Shown: in pieces, positions 1 through 6,135 of the stretch | Layout of the letters: each line of letters begins with the position of its first letter | How positions within the stretch are numbered: the stretch's first letter is position 1 | Assembly: GCA_013139935.1 (NCBI GenBank) | Contig: WSZX01000466.1 | Coordinates: 1 to 6,551, forward strand | DNA length: 6,551 nucleotides | Source: Ardenticatenales bacterium | Lineage (GTDB): Bacteria; Chloroflexota; Anaerolineae; Promineifilales; UBA4811 | Direction of reading: 5' to 3' | Program-made: the position numbers and the translations under genes | Notes under the pieces: model-generated | Told to the model about the DNA's origin: nothing | The model's database searches: none | The model's input: the letters and a program-made list of their open reading frames with translations, nothing else

Positions 1-222
1 GTGGGACGGGGAGTGGAGTATCGCAAGTTCATTCGCGCGGGATGGACCGGACCGGCCCAGTTGCAGAAGGGGCACCCGAATCCGCTCGGCTCGGAGAAGC
101 TGGATATGCAGTACTTGGAACGGTGCCGGACGTGGAGCGGGTGGAGATTGTGGCGGTACGATCTGGGGATACTGTACCGGACCATACGGATCATGGTCGA
201 GGGCCAGGGCTTGAAGTACTAG
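1..222 (+). CDS. C-terminal end of a bacterial sugar transferase (polyprenyl-phosphate sugar phosphotransferase), 5' truncated by the window
   Basis: This is the final 73 codons of a gene that begins upstream of the window; the GTG at position 1 is probably internal. The visible residues fit the C-terminal part of the Pfam bacterial sugar transferase family (WbaP/WcaJ/EpsL-like). An 'IRAGWTGPAQLQKG' segment (residues 11-24) matches the usual 'vRPGiTGlaQv.G' block. A 'LDMQYLERC' segment matches 'lDl.Yve.w', and the tail 'YDLGILYRTIRIMVEGQGLKY' has the family's 'DlkIllrTi.vvl.g.Gay' shape. Members sit at the inner face of the cytoplasmic membrane and move a sugar-1-phosphate from a nucleotide sugar onto undecaprenyl phosphate, starting exopolysaccharide or O-antigen repeat synthesis. 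The N-terminal membrane helix and catalytic residues lie outside the window, so the donor sugar cannot be told. The gene ends 56 bp from the convergent hypE stop. Assignment is by motif recognition only. Confidence 0.8.
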   Translation: MGRGVEYRKFIRAGWTGPAQLQKGHPNPLGSEKLDMQYLERCRTWSGWRLWRYDLGILYRTIRIMVEGQGLKY

Positions 223-278
223 CGGGTCGAGTTGCTCCCTGCCAACCGATTCGCGTAGAGAGGGGGGCAGTGCCGCAC

Positions 279-1352
279 CTAGCAGATACGGGGCAGTTGC
301 TCCCCTACGAGCATGTCTACTATGCGCCGGCCGCCAATGCCGGTGCGGGCCACGACCATGCCGGGGTGCGCCTCTTTGACCGTCCCGACCATGGCCGCCC
401 GCAGCCCCAAGGGGTGGGCGCGCATGCGAGCGAGGACAGCCTCGGCGTGCTCTGCGGGCAGGATGGCGATCAGCTTGCCCTCGTTAGCGATGTAAAAGGG
501 GTCGAGTCCGAGCATCTCGCAGGCAGCGTGCACGGCCGGCGGCACCGGCACGGCGGTTTCATCGAGTTCGATGCCGACGCTGGAGGCGGCCGCGATCTCG
601 TTGAGCGCGGCCGCCAGGCCGCCCCGGGTTGGATCTCGCAGGCAGTGAATGTCGGGGGTTACGTCGAGCATCTCTGCTACCAGGCCGTGCAGCGCGGCGG
701 TGTCGGATTCGACGACGGTCTCGAACTGGAGCCCCTCCCGGATGGAGAGGATGGCAATCCCATGAACGCCAATATCGCCGCTAACGATCACCACGTCCCC
801 CGGCCGGGCGCGGCCGGCGCTGATGTCCAGTCCCGTGGCCAGCAGCCCAATGCCGGTGGTGTTGACATAGAGACCATCGCCGTGCCCCTTGTCCACCACC
901 TTGGTGTCCCCGGTGATGATGGTCACGCCGGCCTGGCGGCAGGCGGCTGCCATGCTGGCGGCAATCCGTACCAGGTCGTCCAGCGGCATTCCCTCTTCCA
1001 GGATGAAGCCAACGCTGAGGAAAAGCGGCCGGGCCCCCACCATGGCCACATCGTTGACGGTGCCGTGCACAGCCAGCTTGCCTATGTCGCCGCCGGGGAA
1101 GAAGAGAGGGGTGACGGTGAAAGAATCGGTAGAGATGGCCAAGCGCGGGCCGTTTGGCCCACCGGGTGTCACGACGGCCGCGTCCCCCATCTGTGCCAGC
1201 ACGGGGTTGTCAAAGGCGGGGAGGAAGAGGTACTTGATGAGATCGGCCGAGAGTTGGCCGCCCCCGCCGTGTCCCATGACGACGGTGGGGTTGTCACGCA
1301 GTGGGAGGGGGCAGGACCAGTTATCAAAGTCCAGGAGTTCACGCTCGATCAT
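279..1352 (-). CDS. hypE: HypE, carbamoyl-dehydratase for hydrogenase cyanide ligand synthesis
   Basis: A 357-residue protein of normal family length. HypE is a PurM/AIR-synthase-fold enzyme. It accepts a carbamoyl group from HypF on its C-terminal cysteine and dehydrates it with ATP to a thiocyanate, the source of the CN ligands of the [NiFe]-hydrogenase iron. Family marks are the glycine-rich 'GHGGGG' at residues 27-32, 'STDSFTV' at 74-80, 'GTVNDVAM' at 97-104, 'GDTKVVDKG' at about 148-156, a 'DPTRGG' segment in the C-terminal half, and the diagnostic C-terminal 'PRIC' with Cys357 as the thiocyanate carrier. The ATG lies 10 bp after the hypD stop, with an AGGTGA Shine-Dalgarno only 3-4 nt away, so coupling with hypD translation is likely. 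It is the last gene of the hypABDE operon and converges on the sugar transferase gene. No defect is visible. Confidence 0.97.
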   Translation of the reverse strand: MIERELLDFDNWSCPLPLRDNPTVVMGHGGGGQLSADLIKYLFLPAFDNPVLAQMGDAAVVTPGGPNGPRLAISTDSFTVTPLFFPGGDIGKLAVHGTVNDVAMVGARPLFLSVGFILEEGMPLDDLVRIAASMAAACRQAGVTIITGDTKVVDKGHGDGLYVNTTGIGLLATGLDISAGRARPGDVVIVSGDIGVHGIAILSIREGLQFETVVESDTAALHGLVAEMLDVTPDIHCLRDPTRGGLAAALNEIAAASSVGIELDETAVPVPPAVHAACEMLGLDPFYIANEGKLIAILPAEHAEAVLARMRAHPLGLRAAMVGTVKEAHPGMVVARTGIGGRRIVDMLVGEQLPRIC

Positions 1353-1354
1353 CG

Positions 1355-1375
1355 GTCACCTGTCACTTGTCACTT
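1355..1375. repeat. Three tandem 7-bp copies across the hypD stop and hypE ribosome binding site
   Basis: On the plus strand the heptamer GTCACYT occurs at 1355-1361, 1362-1368 and 1369-1375. The first copy has C and the other two have T at the variable base. Read on the minus strand, the copies encode the last HypD residues, its TGA stop (1363-1365), and the AGGTGA that serves as hypE Shine-Dalgarno. The tandem copies are seen directly; any functional meaning is unknown. It may simply be local slippage. Confidence 0.75.
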
Positions 1376-2469
1376 GTCGTGGGGTCGAAACGGCCATAGT
1401 TGTGGTAGGCGGCACAGGCTCCTTCGGCGGAGACCATCGGTGCGCCAAGGGGGGTGCGCGGGGTGCAGTCGGTACCGAAAGCAGGGCACTGGTATGGCTT
1501 GAGCAGCCCCTGCAGCACCTCGCCCGCATGGCACAATGGTGATTCGTGGGCGGTGATCTGGCCGGTATCAAAGCGGAGCGCGGCATCAAAGGAGGCGAAA
1601 TCGGGCCGCACGCACCAGCCGCTACCGGGTATCTCGCCGATGCCGCGCCACTTGCGGTCGCACTCTTGGAAGACCTGCTCGATGACCTGCTGGGCCGGCG
1701 TGTTGCCGGCCTCTGTCACCGTGCGGACGTAGGCGTTCTCTACCTGTGTTCGGCCGGTTTCCAATTGCTGCACGGCCATGAGGATGCCCCGTACGATATC
1801 GAGCGGCTCAAAGCCGGTGACGACGATGGGGACGCCAAATCTCTCGGCGAGAGGATGGTACTCCCAGTACCCCATCACCGCACAGACGTGGCCGGCCGCC
1901 AAGAAGGCCTGCACCCGGATGGCGGGGGTGCTGAGCAAGGCGTTGATGGCCGGCGGAACCCGTACATGGGAGACGAGCACCGAAAAGTTGGTGATGTTCA
2001 GGCGATGGGCCTGGAGGATCGCCATTGCGTTGGCCGGGGCAGTGGTCTCAAAGCCGACGCCAAAGAAAACGACCTCCCGGTCCGGGTTTTGTTGGGCGAT
2101 CTCGAGGGCATCGAGCGGCGAGTAGAGCACCCGCACGTCCCCTCCCTCGGCTTTGACGCGGAAGAGATTGGTGTCCGAGCCGGGGACGCGCAGCATGTCG
2201 CCAAAGGAGCAAAAGATGACCTCCGGCCGGCCGGCAATGGCGAGGGCCTGGTCGATCAGCTCAAGCGGGGTGACGCAGACGGGGCAGCCGGGTCCGTGGA
2301 CTAGTTCGAGTTCGGGAGGGAGCAACTGGTCGATGCCGTGGCGGATGATGTTGTGGGTCTGTCCGCCGCAGACCTCCATCAGCACCCACTGCCGGGTGAC
2401 GGTGGCCCGTATCTGGGCGATGACGGCGTGGACTGGGGCCGGGTCGCGGTACTCGTCAACGTATTTCAT
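1363..2469 (-). CDS. hypD: HypD, [4Fe-4S] scaffold protein for Fe(CN)2CO assembly
   Basis: 368 residues from the ATG at 2469, a typical HypD length. HypD forms a complex with HypC on which the Fe(CN)2CO group of [NiFe]-hydrogenase is assembled. Visible marks are 'MEVCGGQTH' at residues 31-39 (Cys34) and 'GPGCPVCVTP' at 59-68 (Cys62, Cys65), the conserved iron/redox cysteines. The C-terminal region has Cys313, Cys328, Cys335 and Cys352 in 'LCHAGEVLQG', 'QCPAFG', 'DCTPR' and 'EGACAAY', consistent with the four [4Fe-4S] ligands. An open frame extends 31 codons further upstream to 2562, but that extension lies inside hypB and is unlike HypD N-termini. 'MKYVDEYRD' is the normal beginning, so I chose 2469. 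The start overlaps the hypB end by 14 bp; the nearest AAGGG is about 13 nt away, so initiation probably depends on coupling. No hypC is adjacent. Confidence 0.97.
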   Translation of the reverse strand: MKYVDEYRDPAPVHAVIAQIRATVTRQWVLMEVCGGQTHNIIRHGIDQLLPPELELVHGPGCPVCVTPLELIDQALAIAGRPEVIFCSFGDMLRVPGSDTNLFRVKAEGGDVRVLYSPLDALEIAQQNPDREVVFFGVGFETTAPANAMAILQAHRLNITNFSVLVSHVRVPPAINALLSTPAIRVQAFLAAGHVCAVMGYWEYHPLAERFGVPIVVTGFEPLDIVRGILMAVQQLETGRTQVENAYVRTVTEAGNTPAQQVIEQVFQECDRKWRGIGEIPGSGWCVRPDFASFDAALRFDTGQITAHESPLCHAGEVLQGLLKPYQCPAFGTDCTPRTPLGAPMVSAEGACAAYHNYGRFDPTTSDK

Positions 2470-3142
2470 AGCCGGCCGCTGCGCCCTTGAACGCTGCCAC
2501 CTCGGCTCGGACCCAGTTGAGCCAGGCATCCAGTCCCTCGCCCGTCTTGCACGAGACGGCAAAAAAGGTCAATCCAGGATTGAGAATCTCCACCCCGCGC
2601 CGAAAGTAGTCCATGTCAAAGTCAAAGGCGCTCAGCACGTCCATCTTGTTCAGCAGCATTGCATCCACGCCCTGGTACATGCCGGGGTATTTGTACGGCT
2701 TGTCATCTCCTTCGGGCACGCTGGCAATGAGCACGCTGCGGTGTACGCCGAGCCGAAAGCCGGTGGGGCAGATGAGGTTGCCGACATTCTCCACCACCAA
2801 CAGGTCGAGTTCCGGCAGGGACAACTCGGGCAGAGCGGCTTGCAGCATGGCGGCGTCCAGGTGACAGGCGCCGCCGGTGTTGATCTGCACGGCCGGCACC
2901 CCCAGCGCGGCCACTTTGTCGGAGTCAATCGAGGTCGCGACATCGCCGTCGACTGCGGCCAGGCGGAACTCGTCCTTCAACGCCTTTACAGTCTCCATGA
3001 TGAGGCTGGTCTTGCCTGCGCCCGGCGAAGCCATCAGATTGATGGCGAATAGGCCGGCCGCGTCAAACTCGGAGCGGTTCTGGAGGGCAATTCGATCATT
3101 GGCGCTCAGAATCTGTTCAACAACAGGTACGGTTCTGGTCAT
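2456..3142 (-). CDS. hypB: HypB, GTPase for nickel insertion into hydrogenase
   Basis: 228 residues of the SIMIBI GTPase family. HypB works with HypA to deliver Ni(II) to the hydrogenase large subunit. The P-loop 'SPGAGKTS' is at residues 39-46, 'DGDVATSID' at 65-73, the metal-site pair Cys93-His94 in 'GGACHLDA', and 'VVENVGNLICP' at about 116-126 with Cys125. 'NKMD' at 165-168 is the guanine-specificity motif. The N-terminus starts directly before the G domain. It has neither the CxxCGC high-affinity nickel motif of the E. coli protein nor a histidine-rich stretch. The protein therefore resembles the short HypB type with only the G-domain metal site. The ATG at 3142 is preceded by a strong AGGAG at 3149-3153 with a 6-nt spacer. 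Second gene of the operon, 45 bp after hypA; its end overlaps hypD. Confidence 0.97.
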   Translation of the reverse strand: MTRTVPVVEQILSANDRIALQNRSEFDAAGLFAINLMASPGAGKTSLIMETVKALKDEFRLAAVDGDVATSIDSDKVAALGVPAVQINTGGACHLDAAMLQAALPELSLPELDLLVVENVGNLICPTGFRLGVHRSVLIASVPEGDDKPYKYPGMYQGVDAMLLNKMDVLSAFDFDMDYFRRGVEILNPGLTFFAVSCKTGEGLDAWLNWVRAEVAAFKGAAAGYEIR

Positions 3143-3148
3143 TCACTT

Positions 3149-3153
3149 CTCCT
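3149..3153 (-). promoter_or_regulatory. Strong Shine-Dalgarno of hypB
   Basis: AGGAG on the minus strand, 6 nt before the ATG at 3142. It fixes the hypB start and is the strongest ribosome binding site of the hyp operon. Confidence 0.8.
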
Positions 3154-3187
3154 GTCACCAGGTTCATTCGTCGCTGTTCTATGGGGG

Positions 3188-3523
3188 CTATTCGACCTCG
3201 ATGCTCTCCAATTGAAACTCTCTGCCTGCCACCAGGGAGACGCGGCTGCCGCCACATTGGGGGCACTCAAAGGCACGGCCGTCGGGCTCGAAATCCGTTT
3301 GGCAATCCCGGCAGTGGAAACGGGTCTTGATGCGTTCAAAGTGAAGCTGGGAGCCTTCGGCGATGGTGCCGCGGCTGACAACGTCCCAGTAGAACTGGAC
3401 CGAGTCGTCGACTATGCTGGACAGATCACCGATAACCAAGTTGAGCTGGGTAATCCGCCCGGCGCCATCGGCGTGGCGGAGGGCTATTTCCAGAATGCTC
3501 TGGGTGATGGCCAATTCGTGCAC
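3188..3523 (-). CDS. hypA: HypA, hydrogenase nickel chaperone (GTG start)
   Basis: 111 residues, the usual family length. HypA binds nickel and passes it, with HypB, to the [NiFe]-hydrogenase large subunit. The N-terminal Met1-His2-Glu3 is the conserved nickel site. The zinc-finger-like structural site is formed by Cys71-x2-Cys74 ('CRDC') and Cys87-x2-Cys90 ('CPQC'). The start codon is GTG (plus-strand CAC at 3521-3523). An in-frame TGA lies seven codons upstream with no ATG between them, and the family requires 'MHE', so this start is well supported. No good Shine-Dalgarno precedes it, which with the GTG suggests modest initiation. It is the first gene of hypABDE and follows a candidate promoter by about 30 nt. 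An unlinked HybF-type paralogue cannot be excluded by sequence alone, but the context favours HypA. Confidence 0.96.
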   Translation of the reverse strand: MHELAITQSILEIALRHADGAGRITQLNLVIGDLSSIVDDSVQFYWDVVSRGTIAEGSQLHFERIKTRFHCRDCQTDFEPDGRAFECPQCGGSRVSLVAGREFQLESIEVE

Positions 3524-3544
3524 GGGGTCCAGTCTCTGTTGTCA

Positions 3545-3554
3545 GGCATATGCC
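3545..3554. promoter_or_regulatory. Perfect 10-bp palindrome GGCATATGCC at the predicted hypA start site
   Basis: GGCATATGCC is exactly self-complementary and lies just downstream of the candidate -10 box, covering the expected transcription start. Its position would suit an operator or steric-block site. It is short, and its role is inferred from placement only. Confidence 0.35.
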
Positions 3555-3559
3555 AGGCC

Positions 3560-3589
3560 ATTTTACCCAATCCGGCCGGTTGTGGCTAA
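3560..3589 (-). promoter_or_regulatory. Candidate sigma70-type promoter of the hyp operon
   Basis: On the minus strand TTAGCC (3584-3589) and TAAAAT (3560-3565) are separated by 18 bp. The -10 matches the consensus at five of six positions and the -35 is weak. The predicted start near 3553 leaves a leader of about 30 nt before the hypA GTG. It is the best-looking promoter in the gap upstream of hypA. Confidence 0.5.
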
Positions 3590-3590
3590 T

Positions 3591-3610
3591 CTCGCGGCCG
3601 GGCGCGCGAG
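3591..3610. other. GC-rich inverted repeat upstream of the hyp promoter
   Basis: Arms CTCGCG (3591-3596) and CGCGAG (3605-3610) enclose 8 bp. The hairpin sits directly upstream of the candidate -35. No U-run follows on the minus strand, so it is not a standard intrinsic terminator for the gene ending at 3737, although it could slow or stop read-through. Function uncertain. Confidence 0.35.
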
Positions 3611-3698
3611 GAGATGGGGCCGGTGCGAAATGGCGTCGCTGGATGGGACGGGTCATAGGAGGGTCAATCCCACCCCCCGCATCTCTCACGCGGACGGT

Positions 3699-3734
3699 TT
3701 ATCCCAAGTGGGATTTGGGATAAAATTGGGATAA
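3699..3734. repeat. Cluster of three TTGGGATAA 9-mers, one inverted
   Basis: TTGGGATAA occurs at 3715-3723 and 3726-3734, and its reverse complement TTATCCCAA at 3699-3707. The inverted and first direct copies form a 9-bp perfect inverted repeat around a 7-bp spacer. The two direct copies are 11 bp apart, about one helical turn. The core TGGGAT also appears at 3709-3714, and its complement ATCCCA at 3667-3672. The cluster starts 2 bp beyond the regulator-like gene's stop codon. The hairpin is not followed by a T-run in either direction, so a classical terminator is not supported; a protein-binding site is the more natural reading. Confidence 0.7.
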
Positions 3735-3736
3735 GT

Positions 3737-5125
3737 TCATTTCAAGATATAGTAGGTGCCCTTTTTCGCGCCGATCTTGAGCAGCACTCCCCTCTTTACC
3801 AGGTCGACCAGGTCCAGACGCAAGGTCTCGGCCGTGACGGTTGGGACGACGGTCCGATATTCGCGATTGGTGATGCTGCCATTCTCCCGCACAAAGGCCA
3901 ACGCCCGCGCCTGACGCTCGTTCATCTGCCGCGCCCATCGATAGGTAGGAAAGCCGGTCTTTGTTGCATTCAGGATCACGGCAAATGAGTAGGGGGTAGC
4001 CTTGAATTCGGGGGGCGGTTGGCCCGCGTTGACCATTTCCTCAATCATCCGATCGATACCTAACCCCAATTCCTCAATGTACCCCCACTGGAACAGCCCG
4101 TTGACGATGCGTGGGTTGCGGGAAAAGTGCTCTTCGACGATATTGTCCACGGTGATATAACCGGGCAGGCCACCGGGGCTGATCACCTCCAGCCGGTCGG
4201 AGAACATGCGAATCTCTATGCGGCGGCCGCTTATCCGATAGTCGCGGTGGCAGACAGCGTTGACCAAGGCCTCGCGAACCGCAAAGCGCGGGTAGACAAG
4301 CTTGTCCTCCCGTGCCAGTCCGTTCACCACCGCGCCCACGCTCATCTCTTCCCATACCACGTTCCAGGCACGCTCCACAATGCGGGCGAGCGGCCCGTTT
4401 ATCTCTTCGCGGCGGCCGTAGCCGGCTGATCCGTTCGCAGCGCGCGGCTCGGTCCCGGCGAACTTGACAAAGACAATGCCGCTCTGGGGCAGAAAGGTTT
4501 TCGGCCGGCGGCCAAACAGGAGCATTCCGGCGACCGTCGGCGTCCCGCCGGCTGTGATGGCTCCGACCTCGAAGAGGAGTTGCTGCAGGTCAGTGGTTCG
4601 CGCCGCGCCGCGTTCTTGGCGTTGCTGCAGGTACTCGTCCAGGACATTGGAATCCCAATCCTCCGATTGGCTGGCGCCGGCGGATTCTTGTTCTTCAAAG
4701 CTACCGGTTTCCTTGCTGGAGGCGAGTTGCCGGATCTCTTTGCCTCCCAGCGGACGGTTGTCCTTTCCCTGCCGGACGAGAACGCGGCCGTCCACGAGGC
4801 TGTGCAGGTCGGGGCTGCGGGGGACGTGGATTGCGATCACCGATCCGCCGGGGGTCTCTGAATGCTCCCAACTGGCATGGACCGGCGGCCGGCAGCGGGT
4901 TTCCGCGACCCGCAGCGCCCCTTCCATCTCGTCGGGGCTGACACGGCCGGTGGGTTGCCCGGTTGCATCGAGCCCAACGAGGAGTGTTCCCCCGTCAGAG
5001 TTGGCAAAGGCCGTCAGAGTCTCGGCGAGCAGGTCGTGATCCACCTCGGGCAAGAGGGCGGCGCGGGGTCCCTCGCCTCTGTCCGGCAGTCTGGATAGCA
5101 TTTGTGCGCGATCTGGGATCGTCAC
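3737..5125 (-). CDS. AlbA_2 (Schlafen-type) / HATPase / winged-helix ATP-binding regulator-like protein
   Basis: 462 residues, cytosolic. Domains in order: an AlbA_2 (SLFN AlbA) putative nucleic-acid-binding domain, about residues 15-125, with 'AFANSDGGTLLVGL' at 39-52 and 'VRQGKDN' at 117-123; a Glu/Ser-rich linker, about 138-158; and a RecG-C-like HATPase_c_4 domain with 'REALVNAVCHRDY' at 284-296, 'ISPGGLPG' at 315-322 and 'RNPRIVNGLFQWGYIEELG' at about 336-354. A winged-helix region occupies about 397-462. This layout is common in proteins labelled 'ATP-binding protein' or 'RecG-like', which lack helicase motor domains and are mostly thought to be transcription regulators; the target is unknown. 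The usual E-x-K motif before the 'AFAN' block is degenerate. The GTG start gives a 4-bp GTGA overlap with the PKD gene; an ATG at 5101 (codon 9) is an alternative. Neither has a clear Shine-Dalgarno, so coupling is likely. Confidence 0.88.
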   Translation of the reverse strand: MTIPDRAQMLSRLPDRGEGPRAALLPEVDHDLLAETLTAFANSDGGTLLVGLDATGQPTGRVSPDEMEGALRVAETRCRPPVHASWEHSETPGGSVIAIHVPRSPDLHSLVDGRVLVRQGKDNRPLGGKEIRQLASSKETGSFEEQESAGASQSEDWDSNVLDEYLQQRQERGAARTTDLQQLLFEVGAITAGGTPTVAGMLLFGRRPKTFLPQSGIVFVKFAGTEPRAANGSAGYGRREEINGPLARIVERAWNVVWEEMSVGAVVNGLAREDKLVYPRFAVREALVNAVCHRDYRISGRRIEIRMFSDRLEVISPGGLPGYITVDNIVEEHFSRNPRIVNGLFQWGYIEELGLGIDRMIEEMVNAGQPPPEFKATPYSFAVILNATKTGFPTYRWARQMNERQARALAFVRENGSITNREYRTVVPTVTAETLRLDLVDLVKRGVLLKIGAKKGTYYILK

Positions 5126-6135
5126 CGGTGCGGCTCGCGGGCCGATTTCTGGCTCTGGCTGGCGTTCGACACCATCTCTAGCCGGATATTGTCAATAAAA
5201 AAGTCCTTGCGCGCATGCTTGTCCTTGACGCGAATCACAATCTCGGCCTGGCCGGCGGCCGGGGTGAATTCGACGACATGGTCATACCAGTTGCGGTGGC
5301 CCATGGTCGCAGCGTTGGCCCACCCGCCGACTCCGTTGACCCACACGCCCGACTCGGCCCCCCAGGGATCGGTGTCGCCGTGCAGATCGAGCAGGATGGG
5401 GACAGTGAGGCGCCAGGAGACCCCGGCTGCCAGCGGGAAGATGGTCTGCGTCAACTCGGCTCCAAAGGGGGCGCCGAAATGGAATATCTTGTAGGTATAG
5501 TTGCCGTCCAGAACCAACGCCTCTGGCCCCCCCAACTGTTCCTCTAGAGGCAGTTGGTCATTGTGTTTGTGAACGCATTCAGGCACGCCACCGGCCGGGT
5601 CGGTAGAGTCGTACAGGGGTTCGCCTATCTCTACCCAGCTCAAGGTCCATCCAACGGGCTGCTGATTGATGAGATTGCCAGGCTCCGGGGGAAGGTCTAC
5701 CCAGTTCTCGTCTTCGAAGGACCCGTTCTGCAGGGTGTTGGTGACGGTGATATAGTTGGTGCGGGTCAGGGTGTCCGACATGTTGACCATGCTGACCGTC
5801 AGCGTGACGGTGTACGCCCCGACCGTCGCGTAGGTGTGGGTTGGGTTCCTCAGCGTACTGGTCATTGAATCGCCAAAGTTCCATCCGCTGGCGGTATAGT
5901 CTCCGGTGGAGGTGTTGGTGAAAACGACCGTCAGCGGTGCCAAGCCCACCGTCGGCGAGGCGGCAAAGTCCGCCTCCAGAGAGGGCAGGAGAACCAACGG
6001 CAGATAGATCCTGGATTCAGCCTGGTCAGCGTGCGCTCGGGACAGGGCGGTCCCGCAGCAGCGGCCGGTCTGCAGGATCAGCGTGGCGCTCATCAAGATG
6101 AGAATCGTCACGACAGGAGGTCGAGGGCTGAGCAT
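5122..6135 (-). CDS. Secreted PKD-domain protein with C-terminal beta-rich domain
   Basis: 337 residues from the ATG at 6135. Residues 1 to about 36 form a signal peptide: Arg5, a hydrophobic run at 8-21, and an Ala-rich end at 'SRAHA'. A Cys pair at 26-27 leaves a lipoprotein possible but weak. An 'IYLPLVLLP' segment at 43-51, often seen after the signal in Chloroflexota secreted proteins, precedes a PKD domain at about 53-132, with 'WNFGD' at 85-89 and 'NPTHTY' at 97-102. From 'NGSFED' (137-142) to 'FFIDNIRLE' near the C-terminus lies a beta-rich domain resembling carbohydrate-binding jelly rolls. No catalytic motif is visible, so a wall- or surface-adhesion role is only inferred. The frame is open to a GTG at 6243, but the extra 36 residues are not secretory in character and lack a ribosome site, while the ATG has GGAG 7 nt upstream. 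It overlaps the next gene by 4 bp. Confidence 0.85.
   Translation of the reverse strand: MLSPRPPVVTILILMSATLILQTGRCCGTALSRAHADQAESRIYLPLVLLPSLEADFAASPTVGLAPLTVVFTNTSTGDYTASGWNFGDSMTSTLRNPTHTYATVGAYTVTLTVSMVNMSDTLTRTNYITVTNTLQNGSFEDENWVDLPPEPGNLINQQPVGWTLSWVEIGEPLYDSTDPAGGVPECVHKHNDQLPLEEQLGGPEALVLDGNYTYKIFHFGAPFGAELTQTIFPLAAGVSWRLTVPILLDLHGDTDPWGAESGVWVNGVGGWANAATMGHRNWYDHVVEFTPAAGQAEIVIRVKDKHARKDFFIDNIRLEMVSNASQSQKSAREPHR

Noticed and set aside
223..278. Possible terminator between the convergent sugar transferase and hypE genes (GCTCCCT with the G-run near 262-270)
   Set aside because: The pairing needs a wobble and a bulge, has a long loop and no T-run on either strand, so it is not a supportable intrinsic terminator.
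42..1502. A 486-codon open frame on the plus strand
   Set aside because: It lies antisense to hypE and part of hypD, whose motifs are unambiguous. Its translation is rich in Gly, His, Asp and Val with no recognisable domain, as expected for the complement of a GC-rich gene.
2470..2562. An extended HypD start at 2562
   Set aside because: The extra 31 residues are Arg-rich frame-shadow of hypB, and HypD proteins begin at the 'MKYVDEYRD' position.
1546..3052. Long plus-strand open frames (1546-2304 and 2153-3052)
   Set aside because: Both are antisense shadows of hypD and hypB with no family motifs or ribosome sites.
3699..3723. Inverted repeat read as a rho-independent terminator of the AlbA_2 gene
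   Set aside because: The stem is A/T-flanked and moderately GC, but on the minus strand it is followed by ACCG rather than a T-tract, so the standard signature is missing.
3718..3751. Minus-strand promoter TTGAAA-17-TATCCC at the end of the AlbA_2 gene
   Set aside because: The -10 matches only three of six bases and coincides with the repeat. The TTAGCC-18-TAAAAT pair nearer hypA is better placed and better matched.
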